A stretch of 64,000 bases of DNA from the NCBI RefSeq assembly GCF_003970695.1, contig NZ_CP034570.1, positions 186,001 through 250,000 of the forward strand, written 5' to 3'. This document shows positions 45,380-53,700 of this stretch, piece by piece (positions within the stretch are counted from its first letter, which is position 1; the number at the start of each line of letters is the position of its first letter). This DNA comes from Maribacter sp. MJ134. Its GTDB lineage: Bacteria; Bacteroidota; Bacteroidia; Flavobacteriales; Flavobacteriaceae. Both the position numbers and the translations under genes were made by a program. A model generated the notes under the pieces. It was not told the origin of the DNA and searched no databases. It saw only the letters and a list, made by a program, of their open reading frames with translations.

Positions 45380-46882
45380 TTAGATAAGCGATTTACAGGT
45401 CATAGTTTCTGGTTGTGGCACTCCTATCATTTTTAAAATGGTAGGGGCGATGTCTCCCAGAACACCATCCTTAATTTCCTTTAAATCTTTATCAATTAAG
45501 ATCACTGGTACTGGATTGGTTGTGTGTGCAGTATGCGGAGAACCATCAGGATTTATCATTGTTTCGCAATTTCCGTGATCCGCTATAAGTATAGTGGAGT
45601 ATCCATTGGCCAAACCGGTTTCTATAACCTTTTTAGCACAGCTGTCTACCGCTTCACAAGCTTTTATGGCAGCATCCATCATTCCCGTATGGCCCACCAT
45701 ATCCCCATTGGCAAAGTTCAGACAGACAAAATCTGCTTCTTGCTTTTCTAAATCTGTTACAAGGGCTTCGGTCAATTCATAAGCACTCATTTCCGGTTTT
45801 AGGTCATAGGTGGCCACTTTAGGGGAATTGCGAAGAATTCTACTTTCGCCTTCAAAAGGTTCTTCTTGTCCGCCGGAGAAAAAGAAAGTAACATGGGGAT
45901 ATTTCTCCGTCTCGGCTATTCTTATTTGTTTTTTACCGGCCTTGGCCAATACTTCGCCAAGCGTTTCGGTGATGTTATCCTTATTGAAAATAATATGAAT
46001 ACCACTAAAGCTGTCATCATAATTGGTCATGGTAACATAGTATAGCCTTAGTTTTTTGGTGCCGTACTCTGGAAAATCATTTTGAGACAACATATTGGTC
46101 AGTTCTCTACCTCTATCAGTCCTGAAATTGAAAAAGATGACCACATCATCCTCTGAAATAGTACCATTTTTATCGGCTACCAGTGGTTTAATGAATTCAT
46201 CAGTGACATCATTAGCGTAGTTGGCTTCTAAACTTTCGATAATATTAGTTGTAGCTTCACCTATGCCACTTGTTATAACGTCGTAAGCCAGCTTAACTCG
46301 CTCCCAACGGTTGTCTCTGTCCATGGCATAATAACGTCCCGTTACGGTAGCAATTTTACCCGTAGTTTTGCTCATGTGTTCCTGTAGATTCTTAACATAG
46401 GAGATGCCGGCTTTGGGGTCGACGTCTCTACCGTCCGTAAAGGCATGAACATAGACATCTTTAAGTCCTCTATCATTGGCAGCGGTTAACAAACCCTTAA
46501 GATGGTTTATATGTGAATGCACTCCACCATCACTTAATAAACCTAGAAAATGGACCTTCTTATTATTCTGTATAGCATATTCAAAAGCATTGACCAATAC
46601 CTGCTCGTCTTTTAAGGTATTGTTCTGAACCGCAAGGTTGATGCGTGTTAACTCTTGATAAACGATTCTACCGGCGCCAAGGTTCATATGGCCCACTTCA
46701 CTATTGCCCATTTGCCCCTCTGGGAGTCCAACATTTAAACCATCTGTACGCAATGCCGCATTTGGATACGTTGTGTACAGTGCATCTATAAAAGGGGTAT
46801 TGGCGTTGTCGATGGCCGAAACTTTAGGGTCTGGAGAGGTTCCCCAACCATCTAAAATCATTAAAATTACTTTTTTATTCAT
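45380..46882 (-). CDS. gpmI: 2,3-bisphosphoglycerate-independent phosphoglycerate mutase
   Basis: The 500-residue Mn-dependent phosphoglycerate mutase of glycolysis. The alkaline-phosphatase-like site is complete: ILDGWG near the N-terminus, phosphorylated Ser S61 in GNSEVGHMNLGAG, LLSDGGVHSHINHL, HAFTDGRDVDPKA, GRYYAMDRDNRWER, NFRTDRGRELT, NFANGDMVGHTG and ADHGNCE. Length is normal (E. coli 514). It is probably the first gene of a minus-strand group with map and the methyltransferase gene. Confidence 0.97.
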   Translation of the reverse strand: MNKKVILMILDGWGTSPDPKVSAIDNANTPFIDALYTTYPNAALRTDGLNVGLPEGQMGNSEVGHMNLGAGRIVYQELTRINLAVQNNTLKDEQVLVNAFEYAIQNNKKVHFLGLLSDGGVHSHINHLKGLLTAANDRGLKDVYVHAFTDGRDVDPKAGISYVKNLQEHMSKTTGKIATVTGRYYAMDRDNRWERVKLAYDVITSGIGEATTNIIESLEANYANDVTDEFIKPLVADKNGTISEDDVVIFFNFRTDRGRELTNMLSQNDFPEYGTKKLRLYYVTMTNYDDSFSGIHIIFNKDNITETLGEVLAKAGKKQIRIAETEKYPHVTFFFSGGQEEPFEGESRILRNSPKVATYDLKPEMSAYELTEALVTDLEKQEADFVCLNFANGDMVGHTGMMDAAIKACEAVDSCAKKVIETGLANGYSTILIADHGNCETMINPDGSPHTAHTTNPVPVILIDKDLKEIKDGVLGDIAPTILKMIGVPQPETMTCKSLI

Positions 46883-47100
46883 GTGTTCACTGCAATATTG
46901 AATTCCAAAAATAGTACCATTTAGTTAGTTAAGCGATATTATCCTGCGCCTTTTTGTTAAATTCTTAAAGCTTTGGGTGTTAATTCTTTTAACGCCGAAA
47001 AAGGCCTTTTGTTAAACTTTAGTTATTTAACTGTTAACGGTGAAACAAAACATAATAAGTAGCGTCTATATTTATATAAACAAAATCTATTCATCAATCT

Positions 47101-47116
47101 TACCGAAATTTCGGTA
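47101..47116. promoter_or_regulatory. 16-bp perfect palindrome before the ankyrin gene
   Basis: TACCGAAATTTCGGTA is a perfect inverted repeat ending 15 bases before the ankyrin-protein start codon. It lacks a T tail, so it looks more like a dimeric-regulator site or a 5'-UTR structure than a terminator. No transcription factor is encoded nearby to pair it with. Confidence 0.4.
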
Positions 47117-47131
47117 TTAAATTCATTCATC

Positions 47132-47524
47132 ATGAAAAAAGCAATCCTAACCTTCTCCTTAACAGCGATGTTCTTGGGGACCGGCCTATTGGCCAACGAA
47201 ACGCAGTCCAATGTTCAATTTGCTCCAACGACCAATGTCAAAGGAGTTGAAATCAATTCTTTCTGTAAAGCGGTCATGCAAGGAGATATTGACATGGTAA
47301 AACGCATGTTAGAACTTGGAGAAGACATCAACCAAAAATCACTGGGAATGACGCCCGTAATGTTTGCTGCTCGTTACAATAAGGCAGAAGTATTACAATT
47401 ACTTATAGACAAGGGTGCCAATCTGAAAATTAAGAGTAATCAGGGCTTTTCCGTCAAAAAGTATGCGGAATTATCAAATGCCGTTGATGCTCTCGCGGTA
47501 CTGGAAACCGCTTTAGGTTCCTGA
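47132..47524 (+). CDS. Small exported ankyrin-repeat protein
   Basis: A 130-residue protein with a signal peptide (KKAILTFSLTAMFLGTGLLANE). The mature part has about two and a half ankyrin repeats: FCKAVMQGDIDMVKRMLELGEDINQKSLGMTPVMFAARYNKAEVLQLLIDKGANLKIKSNQGFSVKKYAEL. This is a short periplasmic scaffold; no catalytic domain. A strong terminator follows, so it is monocistronic. Partner unknown. Confidence 0.88.
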   Translation: MKKAILTFSLTAMFLGTGLLANETQSNVQFAPTTNVKGVEINSFCKAVMQGDIDMVKRMLELGEDINQKSLGMTPVMFAARYNKAEVLQLLIDKGANLKIKSNQGFSVKKYAELSNAVDALAVLETALGS

Positions 47525-47555
47525 AAATCCAATCAGCCAAATCAATCAAAAAACG

Positions 47556-47586
47556 AAAAAACCCTTGCATAAGCAAGGGTTTTTTT
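47556..47586 (+). terminator. Rho-independent terminator after the ankyrin gene
   Basis: Stem AACCCTTGC / GCAAGGGTT, extended by A-T pairs, four-base loop ATAA and a T7 tail on the plus strand, 32 bases after the stop codon. Confidence 0.92.
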
Positions 47587-47633
47587 AATTAAAATAATAA
47601 CTCTTATAGTGTTCAGGTAAAAGAGTAATAGCG

Positions 47634-47801
47634 TTAAAATTCAAATCCGTTGAATGCTCTATGCATAAAAGCATAAACGGCCATAAACAACATTAAGGCA
47701 CAAAAAACGGAGTATACTTTTAAAAGCACGACCAAAAATTCAGGCTTGCAATTTTCAAATGCGCCCAAATAAAGGCTTTTAAAGTGTGATAGTGTTCCCA
47801 T
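47634..47801 (-). CDS. 55-residue DUF6747-like membrane protein
   Basis: A short gene translated by hand: M-GTLSHFKSLYLGAFENCKP, then EFLVVLLKVYSVFCALMLFM, AVYAFMHRAFNGFEF and TAA. It has a charged/aromatic N-terminus, one transmembrane helix (about residues 22-46) and a short C-terminal tail ending in FEF. I recognise it as resembling the tiny flavobacterial DUF6747 family, which shares the L-HFK-LY--AF-NCKPEFLV pattern. Function unknown. It lies alone in the ~375 bases between the ankyrin terminator and the M48 gene; 47802-47961 shows no other gene. Confidence 0.75.
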   Translation of the reverse strand: MGTLSHFKSLYLGAFENCKPEFLVVLLKVYSVFCALMLFMAVYAFMHRAFNGFEF

Positions 47802-47961
47802 TATAGTTCTGTTTGAGTACCAAAACTAATTCAGTACAAGTGTTCTAAATGCAAAGCTATAAGAGTTAAATCTAAGCGGTAAACTAATTTGGGATTATCA
47901 AATATAGGTAAAATCAATCTTCCTATGTTGTGTTTTAACGTTGATTGGCATAAATTAACGT

Positions 47962-48729
47962 TTAACGCTCTCCTTGATATTTCTCAATAGCTTCTCTTAT
48001 CTTTTGTATTCTATTTTCAGGGTCAGGGTGCGTACTTTGGAATTCTGGAACCCTATTTGGACCACCAGCGGCTTTTAAAATTTCCATAACCTTAATCATC
48101 TCATAAGGGTCATAACCGGATTGTATCATAAAAAGTACGCCAAGCTCATCACTTTCTAGCTCATCGCCTCTACCATTGGTCAACAAGGTATTTTGACCTA
48201 TATTACCGACCAGGCCGCCCATGTCCGCGCCAACTGTTGCTCCCATGGTCACGGTCTGCCAAAAACTACTTTCTGCAATCCTTTCGGCGGAATGCCGCCC
48301 GATAACGTGTCCTATTTCATGTCCTAGAACCCCGGCTAATTGCGCTTCGGTCAGTTGGGAGAACAGTGCGTAGGTAATAAAACACTGTCCACCGGGTAGG
48401 GCGAACGCGTTAATGGTCTGGTCATCCGCTAAAAGATGAAAATCGTATTGATAGGGAGTTTCTCGCGCAATACTGTTGTTCACTAATTTTGCTCCAACAT
48501 TATCTACAAAAGACTGTAATCGTTCATCAGGATAAAGCCCCCCATGTTGCTGTGCCATTTCCGGAGCACTTTGTAGTCCAATGGCAATCTCTTGTTCCGC
48601 GGACATATTTATGGTCTGGGTCCTACCTGTATAGGGGTTTTCTTCTTTGTTGTTACATTTTTGAATAAATGCAAAAGCGACAATTGCCAATCCTATGAAT
48701 ATTCGGATTTTCCAACTTCCTCTTCTCAT
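47962..48729 (-). CDS. M48-family metallopeptidase, membrane-anchored
   Basis: A 255-residue protein with an N-terminal hydrophobic segment (IRIFIGLAIVAFAFIQKC; either a membrane anchor or a poor lipobox with C25). The M48 peptidase domain has H137-E-I-G-H141 in LAGVLGHEIGHVIGRHSAERI and the third zinc ligand in DELESDELGVLFM; INAFALPGGQCFITYALF is also a family signature. It resembles the BepA/LoiP/Oma1 group, zinc peptidases of the cell envelope involved in outer-membrane protein quality control; this role is inferred. It follows the VanY-like gene by 46 bases. Confidence 0.92.
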   Translation of the reverse strand: MRRGSWKIRIFIGLAIVAFAFIQKCNNKEENPYTGRTQTINMSAEQEIAIGLQSAPEMAQQHGGLYPDERLQSFVDNVGAKLVNNSIARETPYQYDFHLLADDQTINAFALPGGQCFITYALFSQLTEAQLAGVLGHEIGHVIGRHSAERIAESSFWQTVTMGATVGADMGGLVGNIGQNTLLTNGRGDELESDELGVLFMIQSGYDPYEMIKVMEILKAAGGPNRVPEFQSTHPDPENRIQKIREAIEKYQGER

Positions 48730-48775
48730 GATGTGTTATTAGTGTTCGTATTATGAACCCTAATATACAAAAGAG

Positions 48776-49510
48776 TTATAGAAGGGCTCTATTGATGTCT
48801 AAAATATTGTTTTGTATATAATTCTTCAAAAAGCCGATGGTAAAGTGTTCAGCCCCAAGAAATTCTTCTTTTTGTAGCAATTGTACGATATTCTTACCTC
48901 GAAAAGCCTCTAGCATGGGTTTGGACAAGGGTGCATAGCTATAATGCCAGGGCTCATACTTAAACCCCCTTCGTTTTGGACTGTCGGTATAGACAAGATA
49001 ATAGCCATACTCGTTTGCATTCTCATCCATCCAAGTTTTAAAATCCTCGAAAGGTCCTCCAGATTCAAACTTTTCGGGAATGAGAACATCACCTTTGGTC
49101 TTTCTATACCCATCTATGATATCAATATCGGTTCCCCAATGATGACGACTGGTACCGGGGATAGTGGAATACTCTATAATCTTATCAATAGCAGCCAATG
49201 GTTGCATACCTTTCTCCTCGGTATAATTGAGATATTTGCGTTCAAAAATGGCTTCTTGCCTGTAAAAGTTACGATAACTAGAGACTATTTTTAAATCTAT
49301 TCCATCAAGATAAGCAGCTTTTTTCATCTTTACGAAAGCATCATGTGCTTCTTCTCTAAGATTGATGCCTTCACCGAACAAATCAATATCTACTTTACCC
49401 ATAAGCTCAAGTATGGAATAGGTAAAATCCTGTGATAGCGCTAAATTTGGAATAATTGAAAGGGCAATGCCTGCAGTTCCACTTTTTTTAATGAATGACC
49501 TCCTTTGCAT
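48776..49510 (-). CDS. M15-type D-alanyl-D-alanine carboxypeptidase (VanY-like) with Tat-like signal
   Basis: A 244-residue protein. The N-terminus QRRSFIKKSGTAGIALSIIPNLALS has the RRxFIKK twin-arginine motif followed by a modest hydrophobic stretch, suggesting export by Tat in folded, metal-loaded form. The M15B site is visible as TSRHHWGTDIDI (SxHxxGxAxD) and later YEPWHYSYA (ExWH), which hold the zinc. Related enzymes trim D-Ala-D-Ala from peptidoglycan stems. Given the missing penicillin-binding motifs this is a zinc carboxypeptidase; substrate detail is inferred. The neighbouring M48 gene lies on the same strand. Confidence 0.88.
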   Translation of the reverse strand: MQRRSFIKKSGTAGIALSIIPNLALSQDFTYSILELMGKVDIDLFGEGINLREEAHDAFVKMKKAAYLDGIDLKIVSSYRNFYRQEAIFERKYLNYTEEKGMQPLAAIDKIIEYSTIPGTSRHHWGTDIDIIDGYRKTKGDVLIPEKFESGGPFEDFKTWMDENANEYGYYLVYTDSPKRRGFKYEPWHYSYAPLSKPMLEAFRGKNIVQLLQKEEFLGAEHFTIGFLKNYIQNNILDINRALL

Positions 49511-49617
49511 ATTGTAATTATTTTATGTCGGGTAAAATTACCAACTGAAAACAGTAGGTATTGGTTTAAAATTAAACAATTAATCTGTGCCGTATATCCA
49601 ATTCACTTAATTCTTAA

Positions 49618-50787
49618 TTAGTTTTCTTGGTACGTTGTCAAATATAAATATCCTTGATGCTTTTTCTTGATATCGTTCAAGGTTATAATATAAAAGTAGA
49701 TTCCCGAAGCTAGTCCTTTGTTTCTGGAGAAAACATTAGAAACGTTAGAGATACCGTCAAAGGAATTATCATAACCCCGTTTGGTATACACCAGTATACC
49801 GTATCTATTAAAAATTTGTAAGGTATTGTTCGGTGAGCTTTCTATACCTTCGATCACTAGAAAATCGTTGGTTCCGTCACCGTTAGGGGTCATATAATAA
49901 TTATCCAGTTCAATGTTTTCTAAAGTCTCTAATAAGTCGTTATTTCCACCGATCGTTAACACTTCGTATTGGTTAGGTATAAATTCTTCCGAAGTAACCG
50001 TTCCGTTTTCCAAATCACCTTCCACATTTGTATTTCCTAAATTTACCCATCTTTTTTCGGCAATGCTCCATCCTACTACTTTAAGGTCTTCGATGAATTC
50101 AGCAAGTAGACTAACAAAACTTTGATTATCCCACGATAAGGTGACTTTGGATGGAACCTCACCGTCTAAATGCCAAAATTCGTAATTGCTGACCGAAAGA
50201 AATTCATCTTCAATGGCGCTAGTATCAAAAGAGCTTGCGAAATAAATGGGAGTATTGGGGTCTTCGTAAAAATAGGCACTCTTGGCGTAGTCGTTAATTG
50301 TATTTGAGTCAAGGGTCAACGGTCTGAGTCTATCTTCGATTCCTACCGGAAAGGTAAACGATTCCTTCCCTTGAATGGACGCGTATCCGTCTACTTTTGT
50401 GCTATTAGTTTCGCCAATATAAAAGGAGTCAGATAAAAAACTTATGTTCGTTTCGGATGCAGCCCTTGGTGTAAAAATGGTACCTGCTAAAAAATTTAGG
50501 TTATTAAGAACACCCATAGTATTTTCCAAGTAAAAGCCATTGTCCACTGCAATTTCTGTGTCGTAAAACACTGGATTAGACGTTCCGGAGAGTGTAATGC
50601 TCTTATCCGTATTGTAAAAACCGACCAGACCTCGGTTTTGGTTAAAGGCACCGTCGTTGATAACATCCATATGGAAACCTACCAAACCTGTGTCATGTAT
50701 TTGGATAGTACCGTAGTTGTGAACGGCATCTTGTCCATACATCACGATGGTAAGTAAAAGTGAGAAAATTTTAAAGCTAATTTTCAT
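49618..50787 (-). CDS. Exported protein with T9SS type B (CHU_C) sorting domain, cassette copy 1
   Basis: A 389-residue protein: signal peptide (KISFKIFSLLLTIVMYGQ), a ~290-residue beta-rich region (IQIHDTGLVGFHMDVINDG, RGLVGFYNTDK, TKVDGYASIQGKESFTFPVG) and a C-terminal gliding-motility-associated (CHU_C) domain (DNYYMTPNGDGTNDFLVIEGI, LQIFNRYGILVYTKRGYDNSFDG, GIYFYIITL). The type B domain sends proteins through T9SS to the cell surface. It begins six bases after the stop of the 1913-residue repeat gene and is clearly paralogous to the gene at 56778-57941. No SprF-type helper gene is adjacent. A structural partner or anchor for the fibre-like protein is the inferred role. Confidence 0.88.
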   Translation of the reverse strand: MKISFKIFSLLLTIVMYGQDAVHNYGTIQIHDTGLVGFHMDVINDGAFNQNRGLVGFYNTDKSITLSGTSNPVFYDTEIAVDNGFYLENTMGVLNNLNFLAGTIFTPRAASETNISFLSDSFYIGETNSTKVDGYASIQGKESFTFPVGIEDRLRPLTLDSNTINDYAKSAYFYEDPNTPIYFASSFDTSAIEDEFLSVSNYEFWHLDGEVPSKVTLSWDNQSFVSLLAEFIEDLKVVGWSIAEKRWVNLGNTNVEGDLENGTVTSEEFIPNQYEVLTIGGNNDLLETLENIELDNYYMTPNGDGTNDFLVIEGIESSPNNTLQIFNRYGILVYTKRGYDNSFDGISNVSNVFSRNKGLASGIYFYIITLNDIKKKHQGYLYLTTYQEN

Positions 50788-50793
50788 ATTCGT

Positions 50794-53700
50794 TTATAAA
50801 TCTAAAATCGTAAACATAAATTCTGAATCAAACCGTGATCTATCTGTTCCGCCATTATCATTATCGCCAATGATTACTTCAAAAGTAGTTGCTGTTTGAT
50901 TGTCGTATGATATGCCAGGGTCATCGTTTCCGGCACCTCCTCTACCGGGCTGCGTTAGTTGAATAATATAGTTGGCATCAGATACGGCACTAGCAGGTAG
51001 TGTTATTCTATATCGTCCGGTGCTTATTCTTGTTGAGGTTACACCAGGTGTGGCGCGGGTAACACCGCCACCTGAATTAATCTTTCCAAAAGCTTTTATA
51101 GGACTTTCGTAAAAAGCACCTCCATTGGCCCCAACTGAAATACTGTTGTTTGTTTCAGCACCAACTACATTGGCGGTTTGAGTGACGGTAGCTTCATTCG
51201 AATAACTAATAACACCAGTTGATGTGTCCTGAGATAACAAAGTAGTTGTTTCATTAATATCTACAGGTGTAATACCAGCTTCCGAAATAGTGGCAATTCT
51301 ATTACCGGAAATAGTATTAGTTATACTAACATCGTCGTCCGTTGTGATGGTCCCCACTTGGGTATCGACGTAGGTTTTGACCGCGAGTTCCGTAGGGAAG
51401 AGGGTATTGGTACCGTCCGCCAGATTAACGTCGGTGGACTTGTTGGCACTGTCCTCTTTTAAAGCGATGGCTGCATCCGCATCGGATTCGTTAAGGTCTA
51501 CATCGGCTTGTACTGCTGCGATGGCCGCGTCGGCATCACTTTCGTTAGCATCGACATCCGCTTGTACGGCGGTGATAGCTGCGGAGTCATCAAGAGCGGA
51601 AATATCCGCCGATAATGTCGTTCCACTTTCGGTAACGTTCAGGTTGGTACCGTCAAAGGTGACCGCGGAGATATCGTCGTCCGTTGTGATGGTTCCCACT
51701 TGGGTATCGACATAGGTTTTGACCGCGAGTTCTGTAGGGAAAAGGGTATTGGTCCCGTCCGCCAGGGTAACGTCGGTGGACTTGTTGGCACTGTCCTCTT
51801 TAAGGGCGATGGCCGCATCGGCATCACTTTCGTTTAAATCCACATCGACTTGTACTGCCGCAATGGCCGCATCGGCATCGGATTCATTCAGGTCCACATC
51901 GGCTTGAACGGCCGCGATGGCTGCGGAGTCATCGAGAGCGGAGATGTCCGCGGATAACGTGGTTCCACTTTCGGTAACGTTCAGGTTGGTGCCGTCGAAG
52001 GTGACCGCGGAGATATCGTCGTCCGTTGTGATGGTTCCCACTTGGGTGTCGACATAGGTTTTGACAGCGAGTTCTGTAGGGAAGAGGGTATTGGTACCGT
52101 CCGCCAGGGTAACGTCGGTTGACTTGTTGGCACTGTCCTCTTTAAGGGCGATGGCCGCATCGGTATCGGATTCGTTTGCATCAACATCCGCTTGAACGGC
52201 AGCGATGGCTGCATCGGCATCGGATTCGTTCAGGTCTACATCAGCTTGCACTGCCGCAATGGCCGCATCGGCGTCACTTTCGTTAGCATCAACATCTGCC
52301 TGTACGGCAGCAATGGCCGCATCGGCATCACTTTCATTTAAATCCACATCCGCTTGAACGGCAGCGATGGCTGCAGAATCGTCCAATGCTGAAATATCCG
52401 CCGATAACGTGGTTCCACTTTCGGTGACGTTCAGGTTGGTACCGTCGAAGGTGACCGCGGAGATATCGTCGTCCGTTGTGATGGTTCCCACCTGTGTATC
52501 GACATAGGTTTTGACCGCGAGTTCGGTAGGGAAGAGGGTATTGGTACCGTCCGCCAGGGTAACGTCGGTGGACTTGTTGGCACTGTCCTCTTTAAGGGCG
52601 ATGGCCGCATCCGCATCGGATTCGTTTAAATCCACATCGGCCTGTACCGCTGTAATAGCCGCATCGGCGTCACTTTCATTTGAATCTACATCGGCCTGTA
52701 CGGCAGCAATAGCCGCATCGGCATCGGATTCATTCAGGTCCACATCGGCTTGTACTGCTGTAATAGCTGCGGAGTCATCGAGAGCGGAGATGTCCGCGGA
52801 TAACGTAGTTCCACTTTCGGTGACGTTCAGGTTGGTACCGTCGAAGGTGACCGCGGAGATATCGTCGTCCGAAGTGATGGTTCCTACCTGTGTATCGACA
52901 TAGGTTTTGACCGCGAGTTCCGTAGGGAAGAGGGTGTTGGTACCGTCCGCCAGAGTAACGTCGGTGGACTTGTTGGCACTGTCCTCTTTAAGGGCGATGG
53001 CCGCGTCGGCGTCACTTTCATTAGTATCCACATCCGCCTGTACTGCTGCAATGGCCGCATCGGCGTCACTTTCATTTGAATCTACATCGGCCTGTACCGC
53101 CGCGATAGCCGTATCCGCATCACTTTCGTTAGCATCTACATCTGCCTGTACTGCTGCGATAGCTGCATCAGCATCGGATTCGTTTGCATCGACATCCGCT
53201 TGAACGGCCGCAATGGCTGCGGAGTCATCGAGAGCGGAGATATCCGCCGATAACGTGGTTCCACTTTCGGTGACGTTCAGGTTGGTGCCGTCAAAGGTTA
53301 CCGCCGAGATATCGTCGTCCGTTGTGATGGTTCCCACCTGTGTATCGACATAGGTTTTGACCGCGAGTTCGGTAGGGAAAAGGGTATTGGTCACGTCCGC
53401 CAGGGTAACGTCGGTGGACTTGTTGGCACTGTCCTCTTTAAGTGCGATGGCCGCATCGGTATCGGATTCGTTTGCATCAACATCCGCTTGAACGGCAGCG
53501 ATGGCTGCATCGGCATCGGATTCGTTCAGGTCTACATCAGCTTGCACTGCCGCAATGGCCGCATCGGCGTCACTTTCGTTAGCATCAACATCTGCCTGTA
53601 CGGCAGCAATGGCCGCATCGGCATCACTTTCATTTAAATCCACATCCGCTTGAACGGCAGCGATGGCTGCAGAATCGTCCAATGCTGAAATATCCGCCGA

